Shown: positions 40,560 through 49,977, counted from the stretch's first letter. The stretch: 55,036 bases of DNA from Azorhizobium doebereinerae UFLA1-100 (GCF_000473085.1 NZ_AXBA01000035.1:1-55036); one strand, 5' to 3'. Notes: generated by a model from the sequence alone, not told the origin. Translations and numbers: made by a program.

Positions 40560-41600
40560 TCACAGGCCGTAGACGGCGGCCATGTCCGCATCCTTGGCGG
40601 CGACGATGCGGGCGAGATCGACGATGACCTTGGCCTGCTTCCAGGTGGCGTCGTCCTGCATCTTGCCGTCGATCATCACCGCGCCGGCGCCGTCCGGCAT
40701 GGCTTGGAGGATCTTCAGCGCGAAGGCGACCTCGCCCGGATCGGGGCTGAACACGCGCTTGGCGATGTCGATCTGTGTCGGGTGCAGCGACCATGCGCCC
40801 ACGCAGCCTTGCAGGAAGGCGTTGCGGAACTGGCTCTCGCAGGCCGCCAGATCGGCGAAATCGCCGAACGGGCCATAGAACGGCTTGATGCCGGCGGAGG
40901 CGCAGGCGTCCACCATCTTGCCGACGGTGTAGTGCCAGAGGTCCTGCTGGTAGCCGGCGCGCGGATTGTCGCCGTCCGGGTCCGCCAGCACCTTGTATTC
41001 GGGATGGCCGCCGCCGACGCGGGTGGTCTTCATGGCGCGCGAGGCGGCCAGATCCGCCGGGCCGAGGCTCATGCCGTGCATGCGGGGCGAGGCGGCGGCG
41101 ATGGCCTCTACATTCTTCACGCCCTCGGCGGTCTCCAGGATGGCGTGGATGAGGATCGGCTTCTCCACCTTGTGCCGGGCCTCCAGCTGGGCCAGCAACT
41201 GGTCGAGATAATGGATGTCCCAGGGGCCATCCACCTTGGGCAGCATGATGACGTCCAGCTTGTCGCCCACCGCGCCGACGATCTGCGTGATATCGTCCAG
41301 CGCCCAGGGGCTGTTCAGCGCGTTGATGCGGGTCCACAGGCCGGTGGTGCCGAAGTCCACCGCCTTGGCCATTTCGATGAAGCCGGCGCGCGCGGCCTCC
41401 TTGGCGTCAATCGGGATGGCGTCTTCCAGGTTGCCCAGCACCACGTCCACCTGGCGGGCGAGGTCCGGCACCTTGGCGCGCAGCTTCTCCAGGTGCGGCG
41501 GCACGAAATGGATCATGCGCTCCAGCCGCACCGGCAGGTCGCGGTACGGGGCCGGCGCGCCGATGGCCAGCGGCTTGAAGAAGTTGCGCGGCAGCTTCAT
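40560..41600 (-). CDS. CitE-like CoA-ester lyase (HpcH/HpaI aldolase family)
   Basis: 346 residues from ATG 41600 ([14 protein letters not shown]). The TIM-barrel aldolase/citrate-lyase fold is recognised from [16 protein letters not shown], the acidic metal site [40 protein letters not shown] and [13 protein letters not shown], where conserved acidic residues bind Mg2+. It likely cleaves or forms malyl-CoA-type esters, but closeness to a named enzyme such as malyl-CoA lyase cannot be claimed. A tandem palindrome upstream suggests regulation. An AEC-family organic-acid transporter gene lies about 1.1 kb away on the opposite strand. Confidence 0.85.
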   Translation of the reverse strand: MKLPRNFFKPLAIGAPAPYRDLPVRLERMIHFVPPHLEKLRAKVPDLARQVDVVLGNLEDAIPIDAKEAARAGFIEMAKAVDFGTTGLWTRINALNSPWALDDITQIVGAVGDKLDVIMLPKVDGPWDIHYLDQLLAQLEARHKVEKPILIHAILETAEGVKNVEAIAAASPRMHGMSLGPADLAASRAMKTTRVGGGHPEYKVLADPDGDNPRAGYQQDLWHYTVGKMVDACASAGIKPFYGPFGDFADLAACESQFRNAFLQGCVGAWSLHPTQIDIAKRVFSPDPGEVAFALKILQAMPDGAGAVMIDGKMQDDATWKQAKVIVDLARIVAAKDADMAAVYGL

Positions 41601-41656
41601 GAGGTCCCCCCTTTGTTGTGGAGGCAGAATGGACAGCCGGCGGGGCAGGGGCAAGA

Positions 41657-41679
41657 GCAAGCTTGCGGTGCAAGCTTGC
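41657..41679. promoter_or_regulatory. Tandem palindromes before the CitE-like gene
   Basis: GCAAGCTTGC occurs twice with a GGT spacer, making a 23-bp near-symmetric array in the 178-bp gap between the CitE-like gene (minus) and the Tat-exported protein (plus). Its layout suits two dimers of a regulator. It carries TTGC-GGT-GCAA at the centre, which is reminiscent of short-chain-fatty-acid regulator sites in alphaproteobacteria, but the match is weak. Confidence 0.45.
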
Positions 41680-41778
41680 CGTGCAGCATGGCCCTGCGGC
41701 AGTGCAGCGCGGCCAGCCCGCTCCCGCGCCTGCTCGTGACTTGACCTCTCACGCCCGCGCCCTAACGTCCGCCGCTCC

Positions 41779-42579
41779 ATGGCGGGAGGATCACGCGTGC
41801 TGTCACGGCGCAACCTGATGGCGGGACTGGCCGGAGCCGGGCTCGCGATGGCGGCGGGCGGGCGTCCGGCGCGCGCGCGGATGGATGTGTCCGGCCTGCC
41901 GGGCGATTTCCTGATCGGCTACGGCAGCCTGATCGACGCCGACTCGCGCGCCGGCACGGCGGGCGCGCGGCTGGAGGCGGTGCCGGTGCGGGTGTCGGCG
42001 GATTTCGGCTACCGCCGGGTGTGGAACCTCCTCGCCGGCAGCGGCTTCACCGCGCTCGGGCTGGAGCGCGGCGGCGGCGAGGCGCCGGCGGAGACCATCA
42101 ACGGCGTGATGTTCGCCGTGGACGGGCCGACGCTGGCCCGGTTCGACCGCCGCGAGGCGGGCTATGACCGGGTGGCGGTGCCGGCGGCGCTGGTCCGGTC
42201 GCTGTCCTGGCTGCGCCTGCCGGACACCGGCACCGCCTGGATTTACGTGCCCAAGCCCGGCGCGCGCTCCGCCGTGCCGGATGCCGGCCATCCCATCGTG
42301 CAGTCCTATGTGGATCTCGTGCTGTCCGGCGCCCTGGCCTATGGCGAGCCGTTCGCCCGCGAGGTGGTGGAGACCACCTTCGGCTGGGACACCTTCTGGC
42401 TCAACGACCGCCCCTTCGCCCGCCGGCCCTGGACCGCCAATCCCGCCGCCGGGACCATCGACCGCCTGCTGGCCGGCACCCCGCCGGCCGCCGCCGCCTT
42501 CCCCAAAAGGCTGCTCAGCGAGGAGTATGCCGCGCGCCATCTGATGCCGGCGCGGGCGGCGGAGCCGGCCCGGCCCTGA
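41779..42579 (+). CDS. Tat-exported gamma-glutamylcyclotransferase-like protein
   Basis: 266 residues with a clear twin-arginine signal (SRRNLMAG at 9-16, hydrophobic AGLAMAAGG, Ala-rich end near 35). The mature protein has a gamma-glutamylcyclotransferase/AIG2-like fold: FLIGYGSLI (44-52), which binds the gamma-glutamyl group, and [11 protein letters not shown], with E126 as likely catalytic acid. Members are normally cytosolic, so a Tat-dependent periplasmic form is unusual and could act on gamma-glutamyl peptides or glutathione outside the cell. The start is at ATG 41779; GTG 41797 is an alternative that shortens the region before the RR to three residues. It is divergent from the CitE-like gene. 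Confidence 0.82.
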   Translation: MAGGSRVLSRRNLMAGLAGAGLAMAAGGRPARARMDVSGLPGDFLIGYGSLIDADSRAGTAGARLEAVPVRVSADFGYRRVWNLLAGSGFTALGLERGGGEAPAETINGVMFAVDGPTLARFDRREAGYDRVAVPAALVRSLSWLRLPDTGTAWIYVPKPGARSAVPDAGHPIVQSYVDLVLSGALAYGEPFAREVVETTFGWDTFWLNDRPFARRPWTANPAAGTIDRLLAGTPPAAAAFPKRLLSEEYAARHLMPARAAEPARP

Positions 42580-42692
42580 GCCCTACCGCAGCGCACCGCG
42601 CATAGGTTCGCGCGCCGCCTTGCGTCCCGCGCGTCTTGCGGGGCGCCAGCGAACATCGTCTGTTCGCGGCTTGCCTCATTCGCGCTGGTGCC

Positions 42693-43652
42693 ATGACGGA
42701 CCTGTTCGGCCTCGCCTTCCCCTTCTTCGGCCTGATCTTCCTCGGCTTCGCCTGCGGGCGCTTCGTGCGCCTGCCGGAGGAGGGGCTGGCGTGGCTGTCC
42801 TTCTTCATCATCTACGTGGCGCTGCCGGCGCTGTTCTACCGCATCGTGGCGCAGACCCCGTTCGCGGAACTGGCCAACGGCGGCTTCATCCTGGCGGCGG
42901 TGGTCTCCACCGCCACCACGGCGGCGCTGGCGCTGGCCATCGCGCTCTGGTTCCGGCGCGGCAACCTCGCCGAATCCGCCATCGCCCTGAACGTGGGCGC
43001 CTATGCCAATGTGGGCTACATGGGCCCCGGCCTGTCGCTGGCGGCGCTGGGGGCGGAGGCGGCGACCCCGGCGGCGCTGATCTTCGCCTGCGACAGCCTG
43101 CTGTTCTTCACCCTGGTGCCGCTGCTGATCGCCGTGCACGGGCGCGGCGGCCATATCGGGGCGACGCTGCTGACGGTGGTGAAGCGCGTGGTCACCCATC
43201 CGTTCAACATCGCCACCTTCCTCGGCGTGCTGGCGGCGGCATCCGGCTTCCACGCGCCCGGCGCCGTGGAGCGGATGCTGGATTTCCTGAAGAATGCGGC
43301 GGCCCCCTGCGCCCTGTTCACGCTCGGCGTCACCGTGGCGCTGCGGCCGCTGAAACGGGTGCCGCCCGAATTGCCGGCGCTGCTGGGGCTGAAGCTGGTG
43401 GTCCATCCGGCCATCGCGCTGGTGGTGTTCAGCGCCTTCGGGCCGTTCGCGGACCATTGGATGGAGACGGCGGTGCTGATGGCGTCCCTGCCGCCGGCGC
43501 TCAACTGCTTCGTGCTGGCGCGGCAGTACCGCGTCTATATGGAGCAGGCCTCGGCGGGCGTGCTGGTGGGCACGGTGCTGTCGGTGGCCACCGTCACCGG
43601 GCTTTTGTACCTGATCCAGCAGAAACTGCTGCCGCTGCACCTGCTGCATTGA
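42693..43652 (+). CDS. AEC-family transporter (auxin efflux carrier/MdcF-like)
   Basis: 319 residues from ATG 42693 with about ten transmembrane helices in the two-half AEC arrangement: ALPALFYRIVAQTPF in helix 2, then NVGAYANVGYMGPGL, FACDSLLFFTLVPLL, and in the second half AAPCALFTLGVTVAL and MASLPPALNCFVLARQY. Bacterial AEC proteins carry malonate or other organic acids. Its position after the exported cyclotransferase and near the CitE-like lyase is consistent with an organic-acid role, but the gap from its neighbour (114 bp) gives only weak support for an operon. Confidence 0.85.
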   Translation: MTDLFGLAFPFFGLIFLGFACGRFVRLPEEGLAWLSFFIIYVALPALFYRIVAQTPFAELANGGFILAAVVSTATTAALALAIALWFRRGNLAESAIALNVGAYANVGYMGPGLSLAALGAEAATPAALIFACDSLLFFTLVPLLIAVHGRGGHIGATLLTVVKRVVTHPFNIATFLGVLAAASGFHAPGAVERMLDFLKNAAAPCALFTLGVTVALRPLKRVPPELPALLGLKLVVHPAIALVVFSAFGPFADHWMETAVLMASLPPALNCFVLARQYRVYMEQASAGVLVGTVLSVATVTGLLYLIQQKLLPLHLLH

Positions 43653-43683
43653 GCGGCAAGGCGGCGTTGCGCCCTCCGCCCCG

Positions 43684-43709
43684 GCCCTCTCCCGCGGGCG
43701 GGAGAGGGC
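43684..43709 (+). repeat. Perfect palindromic repeat after the AEC transporter gene
   Basis: GCCCTCTCCCGC-GG-GCGGGAGAGGGC is a 12-bp perfect stem, the same CCCTCTCCCGC core as the pair at 27862 and 27994. No T-tract. It lies between convergent genes (AEC transporter and Gly-rich protein), where it could stop transcripts from both sides. Confidence 0.7.
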
Positions 43710-43762
43710 TTCGCGTCGCGCCGGCGCCAACCGGCGTTCAGGGAATGAAACGTGCTCCCGGC

Positions 43763-44143
43763 TCAGTAATAGCCGGGGCCGCCGCGATAGCCCCAGCCGT
43801 AGGACGGGCGCGGGGGCGGGGGGGCGCCGTAGAAGCCGGCGCCGCCGTAGGGGCCGGGGCGGCCATAGCCGGGGCCGCCGCCCCAGCCGCGATCCACCCA
43901 GACCTGGCGGCAGCGCTCGACCATATATTGCTGGCCGTAGCGCCAGCGGGGCACGGTGCGGCACACCGTCCGCCAGCCCACGGTCTCCACCGGGACGCCA
44001 AGCTCCGTCCGGCCAGCGGGCGATTCGTCGTCCGCCTGCGCCATCCCGCCAGCATTCGCGAGCGGCATCGCAGTGGCGCCGGTTGAAATGGCGGAAAGGC
44101 CAAGAATTGCTGCGCCGCACACACCAAGAAGAACCCGTTTCAT
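43763..44143 (-). CDS. Gly/Tyr/Pro-rich exported small protein
   Basis: 126 residues from ATG 44143 (MKRVLLGVCGAAI) with a signal peptide of about 27 residues (cleavage near ATA-M). A short conserved-looking core, VGWRTVCRTVPRWRYGQQYM, VERCRQVWVDRG, has two cysteines, and a low-complexity tail is rich in Gly, Pro and Tyr. Similar proteins are common in Bradyrhizobium relatives and are annotated only as hypothetical. Likely periplasmic or surface. The upstream gap of 277 bp is shared with parC and shows no clear motif. Confidence 0.75.
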   Translation of the reverse strand: MKRVLLGVCGAAILGLSAISTGATAMPLANAGGMAQADDESPAGRTELGVPVETVGWRTVCRTVPRWRYGQQYMVERCRQVWVDRGWGGGPGYGRPGPYGGAGFYGAPPPPRPSYGWGYRGGPGYY

Positions 44144-44420
44144 GAGACCTTCTCCTTCAGAACTCTTTGTGCCTATTTGCACTGTGCTCTAAGGATAAGG
44201 ACCAGATTGTCTCCATTATGTTCCCCAGCGGCGCCCGAGGTTAATTAATCCGCATCTTTATGGTATTCCGATGCTTCTGGTCTAAACAGGTGTTCATGTA
44301 CCTAAACGGCCGGGGCCTCGCCGTTCATCCTTGGGTCAGGGGCAAGGCCGGGCGGCGACAAAGCTGTGCAGCGGCCTTCCGCGCCTTGTCTGGCGCCGGC
44401 GGGCGCGCTACTCGGAAGCC

Positions 44421-46658
44421 ATGGCCACGAAAACCCTGCCCCCCGGCGAAGGCTCCATCGAGCCGGTCGAACTGAAAGCGGCGCTCGAGGAGCGCTATCT
44501 GGCCTATGCCCTGTCCACCATCATGCATCGGGCGCTGCCGGATGCGCGCGACGGGCTGAAGCCGGTGCACCGCCGCATCCTGCACGCCATGCGGCAGCTC
44601 AAGCTCGATCCGGGGCAGGGCTTCAAGAAGTGCGCCCGCGTCGTCGGCGACGTGATCGGCAAGTTCCACCCGCACGGCGACCAGGCGGTCTATGACGCTC
44701 TGGTGCGCCTCGCCCAGGAGTTCGCCCAGCGCTACCCGCTGGTGGACGGGCAGGGCAATTTCGGCAATGTGGACGGCGATAACGCCGCCGCCATGCGCTA
44801 CACCGAGGCCCGCCTCACCGAGACCGCCCGCCTGCTGCTGGACGGCATCGACGACGACGCGGTGGACTTCCGCCCCACCTATGACGGCTCGGAAGAAGAG
44901 CCGGTGGTGCTGCCCGCCGCCTTCCCGAACCTGCTCGCCAACGGCTCGCAGGGCATCGCGGTGGGCATGGCCACCTCGATCCCGCCGCACAATGCGGCCG
45001 AACTCTTGGACGCGGCGCTGCACCTTTTGGAGCACCCCAACGCGCCGGCGTTCGACCTGCTGCAATTCGTCCCCGGCCCGGACTTCCCCACCGGCGGCAT
45101 CCTGGTGGAGGACCCCGTCGGCGTGGCGGAGGCCTATGCCACCGGGCGCGGCGCCTTCCGCGTGCGGGCGCGCTGGGAGAAAGAGGAGACCGGGCGCGGC
45201 ACTTATGTGGTGGTGGTCACCGAGATCCCCTACGGCGTGCCGAAGTCGCGGCTGGTGGAGAAGATCGCCGAGCTGCTGACCGACAAGAAGCTGCCGCTGC
45301 TGGCCGACGTGCGCGACGAGAGCGCCGAGGACATCCGCCTGGTGCTGGAGCCGCGCACCGGCAAGGTGGACCCCGAGGTGCTGATGGAGAGCCTGTTCAA
45401 GCTCACCGAGCTTGAGGCCCGCGTCTCGCTGAACATGAACGTGCTGGTGCGCGGGCAGGTGCCCAAGGTGCTGTCGCTGGCCGACGCGCTGCGCGAGTGG
45501 CTGGACCACCGCCGCGACGTGCTGCTGCGCCGCTCGCGCCATCGCCTGGGCGAGATCGCCCACCGGCTGGAGGTGCTGGGCGGCTATCTCATCGCCTATC
45601 TCAACCTCGACGAGGTGATCCGCATCATCCGCGAGGAGGACGAGCCGAAGGCCGAATTGATGCGGACCTTCGAGCTGACCGACCTCCAGGCCGAATCCAT
45701 CCTCAACATGCGCCTGCGCTCGTTGCGCCGCCTGGAGGAGATGGAGCTGCGCAAGGAGCACGACAAGCTGAGCAAGGAGCAGGACCAGCTCAACAAGCTG
45801 GTGGCCTCCGAAGGCGCGCAGTGGAAGGCCATCGGCAAGGAGATCCGCGAGACCCGCAAGGTCTACGGCCCGGAGACCGAGCTCGGCCGCCGCCGCACCT
45901 CCTTCGCGCCGCTGCCGCAGCTGCGCGAGGATGCCTTCACCGAGGCGCTGGTGGAGCGCGAGCCGGTGACCGTCGTGGTCTCCGCCAAGGGCTGGATCCG
46001 CGCGCTGAAGGGCCATGTGCCGGACGTCACCGGCGTGCCGTTCAAGGGCGACGACACCCTCGCCCACGCCTTCTTCGCCGAGACCACCTCCAAGATCATG
46101 GTGCTGGCCTCCAACGGGCGCTTCTTCACCCTGGAGGCGAGCAAGCTGCCGGGCGGGCGCGGCCATGGCGAGCCCATGCGGCTGATGTTCGAACTGGAGC
46201 AGGAGGCGGAGATCGTCTGCGTCTTCGCCCACCGGCCCGGCCACAAGCTGGTCGTCGCCTCCCGCGAGGGGCGCGGCTTCGTGGTGGCCGAGGACGACTG
46301 CCTCGCCACCACGCGCAAGGGCAAACAGGTGCTGGGCGTCGATCCGCCCGACGCCGCCGTGCTGGCGGTGCCGGCGGATGGCGACACGGTGGCGGTGATC
46401 GGCGACAACCGCAAATTGCTGCTGTTCCCGCTCAACCAGGTGCCGGAAATGACGCGCGGGCGCGGCGTGCGCCTCCAGCGCTACAAGGAGGGCGGGCTCT
46501 CCGACCTCAAGGTGTTCACCCGCGACGAGGGCCTGACCTGGGAGGACAGTTCCGGCCGCACCTGGACCGTGACTGAGCTGCTGGACTGGCAGGGCGAGCG
46601 CGCCTCCTCCGGCCGCCTGCCGCCCAAGGGCTTCCCGCGCAACAACAAGTTCGCCTGA
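44421..46658 (+). CDS. parC: DNA topoisomerase IV subunit A
   Basis: 745 residues from ATG 44421; upstream in-frame sequence is non-homologous. With ParE it decatenates chromosomes. The breakage-reunion domain shows [36 protein letters not shown] and active-site Y127 in [12 protein letters not shown]. The C-terminal beta-pinwheel contains [24 protein letters not shown] and [10 protein letters not shown]. At the position equivalent to E. coli ParC Ser80 it has Gln (Q88), and Asp (D92) replaces Glu84. As far as I recall this is the normal alphaproteobacterial state. ParE is not in the window. The next gene starts 4 nt after its stop. Confidence 0.96.
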   Translation: MATKTLPPGEGSIEPVELKAALEERYLAYALSTIMHRALPDARDGLKPVHRRILHAMRQLKLDPGQGFKKCARVVGDVIGKFHPHGDQAVYDALVRLAQEFAQRYPLVDGQGNFGNVDGDNAAAMRYTEARLTETARLLLDGIDDDAVDFRPTYDGSEEEPVVLPAAFPNLLANGSQGIAVGMATSIPPHNAAELLDAALHLLEHPNAPAFDLLQFVPGPDFPTGGILVEDPVGVAEAYATGRGAFRVRARWEKEETGRGTYVVVVTEIPYGVPKSRLVEKIAELLTDKKLPLLADVRDESAEDIRLVLEPRTGKVDPEVLMESLFKLTELEARVSLNMNVLVRGQVPKVLSLADALREWLDHRRDVLLRRSRHRLGEIAHRLEVLGGYLIAYLNLDEVIRIIREEDEPKAELMRTFELTDLQAESILNMRLRSLRRLEEMELRKEHDKLSKEQDQLNKLVASEGAQWKAIGKEIRETRKVYGPETELGRRRTSFAPLPQLREDAFTEALVEREPVTVVVSAKGWIRALKGHVPDVTGVPFKGDDTLAHAFFAETTSKIMVLASNGRFFTLEASKLPGGRGHGEPMRLMFELEQEAEIVCVFAHRPGHKLVVASREGRGFVVAEDDCLATTRKGKQVLGVDPPDAAVLAVPADGDTVAVIGDNRKLLLFPLNQVPEMTRGRGVRLQRYKEGGLSDLKVFTRDEGLTWEDSSGRTWTVTELLDWQGERASSGRLPPKGFPRNNKFA

Positions 46659-46662
46659 GGCC

Positions 46663-48432
46663 ATGACGGCGGCCGGCGAAGCCTCGGTGCCGGACGTCGC
46701 CGCGGCGCCCGGCCTGCTGTCCCGCCTGAGGACCCTGGCGCGGGCGCGCGAGGTGTCGCTGGTGGTGCTGGCGGCGCTGGTCGGCCTTGCCGCCGGCGTC
46801 GGCGTCACCGCCATCAGCCGGGGCGCGGAACTGCTGCACCTGCTGCTCTACGGCGCCGCGCGCATCAGCTCCATCCCGGTGCTCAAGCCCTCGCTGCTGC
46901 TGTGGCCGGCGGTGGGCGGGCTGATCATGGGCGCCGTCATGCTGGCGCTGAAGCGCTGGCGGCCGCACGCCATCGTCGATCCGATCGAGGCCAATGCGCT
47001 GCACGGCGGGCGCATGTCGCTCACCGACAGCCTCATTCTCTCCGCCCAGACCCTGCTGGCCAACGGCTTCGGCGCCTCGGTGGGCATGGAGGCGGGCTAT
47101 ACCCAGACCGGCTCGGGCCTCGCCTCCAAGCTCGGCCAGGCCCTGCGCCTGCGCCGCACCGACCTGCGCGTGCTGGTGGGCTGCGGCGCGGCGGGCGGCA
47201 TCGCGGCGGCGTTCCAGGCCCCGCTCACCGGCGCCTTCTACGGCTTCGAGCTGATCATCGGCGTCTATGCCATCCCCGCCGCCGCGCCGGTGATGACGGC
47301 GGCCATCGTCGCCTATCTCACCGCCGGCCAGTTGGGCGCGGTGTCCTCGCCCATCATCGTGCCGCCCACCGGGGAACTGCTGCCCTCCGCCTTCCTGCCG
47401 TTCCTGCTGCTGGGGCTGATCGCCGGCGGCGTGTCCGTCGGCATCATGCGGCTCGTCACCCTGGTGGAGCGGGGCTTTTCGGCGAGCGGCCTGCCGGCCT
47501 ATGTGCGCCCGGCCGCGGGCGGGCTGGGTGTCGGCGCCCTGGCCTATGTCTCGCCGCAGGTGCTGGCGAGCGGGGAGGGGGCGCTGCACATCCAGGTGGG
47601 CACCGGCGTCACCAGCGCGGTGGCCCTCGTGTTCGCGCTGAAGGTCTGCGCCTCGGCGCTGTCGCTGGGCGCGGGGTTCCGCGGCGGGCTGTTCTTCTCC
47701 TCGCTGTTCATGGGCTCGCTGCTGGGCAAGTTGTTCGCCGGCGGGGCGGCGCTGCTGGCCCCCGGCCTTGTGCTCGACCCGGTGATCGCCGCCGTGGTGG
47801 GCATGAGCGCGCTGGCGGTGGGGGTGGTGGGCGGCCCGTTCACCATGACCTTCCTGACCCTGGAGATCACCGGCGACCTGCATATCGCCGCTCTGGTGCT
47901 GACCGCCTCCATCGGCTGCTCGCTGCTGGTGCGCGAGACCTTCGGCTATTCCTTCTCCACCTGGCGCCTGCACCTGCGCGGCGAGACCATCCGCAGCGCG
48001 CTGGACATCGGCTGGCTGCGCGCGCTCACGGTGGAGCGGATGATGCGCACCGACGTCGCCGCCTTCGGCCCCGACGCCGACCTGAAGACCTTCCGCGCCG
48101 CCTTTCCGCTCGGCGCGGTCAAGCAGGTGGTGCTGCGCGACGAGGAGGGCCGCTACGCCGGTCTGGTCTCGGTGGCGGAGGCGCATGCGGCGCTCTACGG
48201 CCCGGAGGAGCGGGTGCGCACGCTGGCCCGCCATCTCGACACGGTGCTGCTGCCGGAGATGAACGTGAAGCAGGCCGCCGCCCTGTTCGACCGCACCCAG
48301 AGCGAGGAACTGGCGGTGGTGGACGCCCCCGACGACCGCCGCGTGGTGGGCCTGCTGGGCGAGGCCTTCGTGCTGCGCCGCTATGCGGAGGAGCTGGACA
48401 AGGCCCGCCGCAGCGTCGCCGGCGACGGCTGA
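46663..48432 (+). CDS. ClC-family chloride channel/transporter with CBS domains, divergent filter
   Basis: 589 residues: a ClC membrane domain (about 30-440) plus two C-terminal CBS-like halves (about 455-575). The usual ClC filter motifs are altered: GSGIP is not seen (IEANALHGG region instead), GREGP reads GMEAGYT, and GGIFxP reads RGGLFFSS. This fits a subgroup of ClC-like proteins with unclear ion preference. It starts 4 nt after parC and may be co-transcribed. Its last 11 codons and stop lie in the 42-bp direct repeat described separately. Confidence 0.86.
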   Translation: MTAAGEASVPDVAAAPGLLSRLRTLARAREVSLVVLAALVGLAAGVGVTAISRGAELLHLLLYGAARISSIPVLKPSLLLWPAVGGLIMGAVMLALKRWRPHAIVDPIEANALHGGRMSLTDSLILSAQTLLANGFGASVGMEAGYTQTGSGLASKLGQALRLRRTDLRVLVGCGAAGGIAAAFQAPLTGAFYGFELIIGVYAIPAAAPVMTAAIVAYLTAGQLGAVSSPIIVPPTGELLPSAFLPFLLLGLIAGGVSVGIMRLVTLVERGFSASGLPAYVRPAAGGLGVGALAYVSPQVLASGEGALHIQVGTGVTSAVALVFALKVCASALSLGAGFRGGLFFSSLFMGSLLGKLFAGGAALLAPGLVLDPVIAAVVGMSALAVGVVGGPFTMTFLTLEITGDLHIAALVLTASIGCSLLVRETFGYSFSTWRLHLRGETIRSALDIGWLRALTVERMMRTDVAAFGPDADLKTFRAAFPLGAVKQVVLRDEEGRYAGLVSVAEAHAALYGPEERVRTLARHLDTVLLPEMNVKQAAALFDRTQSEELAVVDAPDDRRVVGLLGEAFVLRRYAEELDKARRSVAGDG

Positions 48433-48440
48433 GGCGGGGG
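48399..48440 (+). repeat. 42-bp direct repeat, copy 1 (end of ClC gene)
   Basis: Covers the last codons and stop of the ClC gene plus 8 bp. It is identical over 42 bp to 49098-49139 (starts CAAGGCCCGCCGCAGC and ends GGCTGAGGCGGGGG). The toxin-antitoxin pair lies between the copies. Removing one repeat unit would leave the ClC gene intact and directly convergent with phzF. Confidence 0.95.
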
Positions 48441-48442
48441 TT

Positions 48443-48724
48443 TTACGCGCCGGGCGGCCATTGGCGGGCGGTGTGCACCAGCGCCAGCACCCAGACGGTA
48501 CCCTCCTTCACTTCATAGACGAGGCGATAGCTCTCGTGCGGCAGCAATTCGCGGGTTCCGGCGATCCGGCCGGCGGGGCCCAGCAAGGGAAATTCCGCCA
48601 GCCGGGCCGCGGCCGCGCTGAACAGGCGGTCCATGCGCAGCGCCGCGGAGGGAGCGTCGGCGGCGATATGATCGAAGATCGCGGCGCGATCCTGCTGCGC
48701 GGCTGCTGTCCAGCGGACGCTCAC
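48443..48724 (-). CDS. ParE/RelE-superfamily toxin
   Basis: 93 residues from GTG 48724, inside the antitoxin stop (4-nt GTGA overlap). The ParE/RelE fold is recognised from RWTAAAQQDRAAIFDHIA, LAEFPLLGPAGRIAGTREL, and the C-terminal strand YRLVYEVKEGTVWVLALVHTARQWP with the typical H-x-x-R-Q-W end. ParE types block gyrase and RelE types cleave mRNA on ribosomes; the G-T-R-E-L and A-R-Q-W marks favour ParE. The pair sits within a 42-bp direct repeat, suggesting acquisition as a unit. Confidence 0.9.
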   Translation of the reverse strand: MSVRWTAAAQQDRAAIFDHIAADAPSAALRMDRLFSAAAARLAEFPLLGPAGRIAGTRELLPHESYRLVYEVKEGTVWVLALVHTARQWPPGA

Positions 48725-49014
48725 CTCTCGGAGGCGCCGTCATCGCGCGCCAGCGCCGCGCGGCGGGCGGCGAACGCGGCTTCCACCTCATCGTCCGCGG
48801 CGCCGAGGTCGGCCCGCATCTGCTCGCGTGCCGTCTCCACCTTCCGGGCCAGGAAGGCGTCATAGGCGCGGGCCTCCCGGCGCTGGCGCACATAGTCCCG
48901 CATCATCTCCCGCACCACCTGGGAGGCCGGCCGATGGTCCGCCTCGGCCTCGGCCATGAAGGCGTCACGCAATTCCGGTTCGAGCTTCATGGTGAAGACG
49001 GCGGCCTTGGGCAT
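48721..49014 (-). CDS. ParD-like/ribbon-helix-helix antitoxin
   Basis: 97 residues from ATG 49014. The N-terminal ribbon-helix-helix (about 5-45: AVFTMKLEPELRDAFMAEAE, then PASQVVREMMRDYV) binds its own promoter and the helical C-terminus (about 50-97) should wrap the toxin. It is upstream of the toxin gene in the usual antitoxin-first order. An autoregulatory operator is expected within 49015-49097, where the AT-richer GGTATATACGCC patch lies. Confidence 0.9.
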   Translation of the reverse strand: MPKAAVFTMKLEPELRDAFMAEAEADHRPASQVVREMMRDYVRQRREARAYDAFLARKVETAREQMRADLGAADDEVEAAFAARRAALARDDGASER

Positions 49015-49097
49015 GGATCGGTCCCATAGCGTAAGGACAAGGTATATACGCCGTCAGTATAGCGCGGCCCGGTGAGGCGGGACAATCCCGGCCGGCG

Positions 49098-49139
49098 CAA
49101 GGCCCGCCGCAGCGTCGCCGGCGACGGCTGAGGCGGGGG
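49098..49139 (+). repeat. 42-bp direct repeat, copy 2
   Basis: Exact copy of 48399-48440 located just upstream (on the plus strand) of the phzF stop codon. It carries an out-of-context fragment of the ClC coding end, so it is a duplicate and not conserved coding sequence. The unit between repeat starts is 699 bp. Confidence 0.95.
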
Positions 49140-49146
49140 GCGCCCC

Positions 49147-49977
49147 TCAGATCTCCGCCGTGCCGTCCAGGAAGAAGACGCAGGCGCCTTCCAGCAGCAC
49201 GCGGTCGTCCTTCAGCGTGCAGGTCATCTCGCCGCCGCGCGCGGAAGCCTGGAACGCGGCGAGCCGTGCCTTGCCGAGCCGCGCCGCCCAATAGGGGGCG
49301 AGCGTGGTGTGGGCGGCGCCGGTGACCGGATCCTCGTCGATGCCCTTGGCCGGGGCGAAATAGCGGCTGACCATGTCGAAGCCGCCAGCCTCGTTCCCCG
49401 CCGCTCCGCTTCCCTGCGCCTCTTGCCCCGGCGCGGTGACAATGAGGCCGGGCCGGTCGAGCCGCTTGACGGCGGCGAGATCGGGAGCGAGGGCGCGCAC
49501 CTGCGCCGCGCTCTCCAGCACCGCCAGATAGGTGAAGGCATTGGCCCGCACCTCCTGCGGCACCACGCCGAGGGCGGCGGCGATGCGGGCGACGACATCC
49601 GCCTCGGCCACCGGCTCGGACGGGCGGGCGGGAAAATCCAGCACATAGCCGGCGGGCGTGCGCGCCACCGGCAGCGGGCCGCTGGCGCCGTGGAAGGTGA
49701 CGCTCGTGCGCCCCGGCTCCAGGCGCTCCATCACCACGGCGGCGCTGGCGAGCGTGGCGTGGCCGCACAGCGGCACTTCCACGGCGGGGGTGAACCAGCG
49801 CAGGCGATAATCGGCGCCGTCCCGCACCAGGAAGGCGGTCTCGGACAGGTTGTTCTCCGCCGCGACGGCGCGCAGCACGTCGTCCGCCGGGTAGGCGTCC
49901 AGCAGCATGACGGCGGCGGGATTGCCGGCGAACCGCCGGGTGGTGAAGGCATCGACCTGGAACAGGGGGGCTTTCAT
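49147..49977 (-). CDS. PhzF-family isomerase/epimerase-like protein
   Basis: 276 residues from ATG 49977. The PhzF diaminopimelate-epimerase-like fold is seen from FQVDAFTTRRFAGNPAAVML, the catalytic E46 in NNLSETAFL, the loop EVPLCGHATLASA and the second-domain signature GIDEDPVTGAAH. PhzF proteins isomerise phenazine precursors in producers, but most relatives have unknown substrates and no phenazine genes are here. The 108-bp gap to the HxlR gene, on the same strand, is G-rich. Confidence 0.92.
   Translation of the reverse strand: MKAPLFQVDAFTTRRFAGNPAAVMLLDAYPADDVLRAVAAENNLSETAFLVRDGADYRLRWFTPAVEVPLCGHATLASAAVVMERLEPGRTSVTFHGASGPLPVARTPAGYVLDFPARPSEPVAEADVVARIAAALGVVPQEVRANAFTYLAVLESAAQVRALAPDLAAVKRLDRPGLIVTAPGQEAQGSGAAGNEAGGFDMVSRYFAPAKGIDEDPVTGAAHTTLAPYWAARLGKARLAAFQASARGGEMTCTLKDDRVLLEGACVFFLDGTAEI

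Noticed and set aside
44325-46814. 829-residue antisense frame over parC
   Set aside because: No RBS, no motif, low-complexity; parC accounts for the region.
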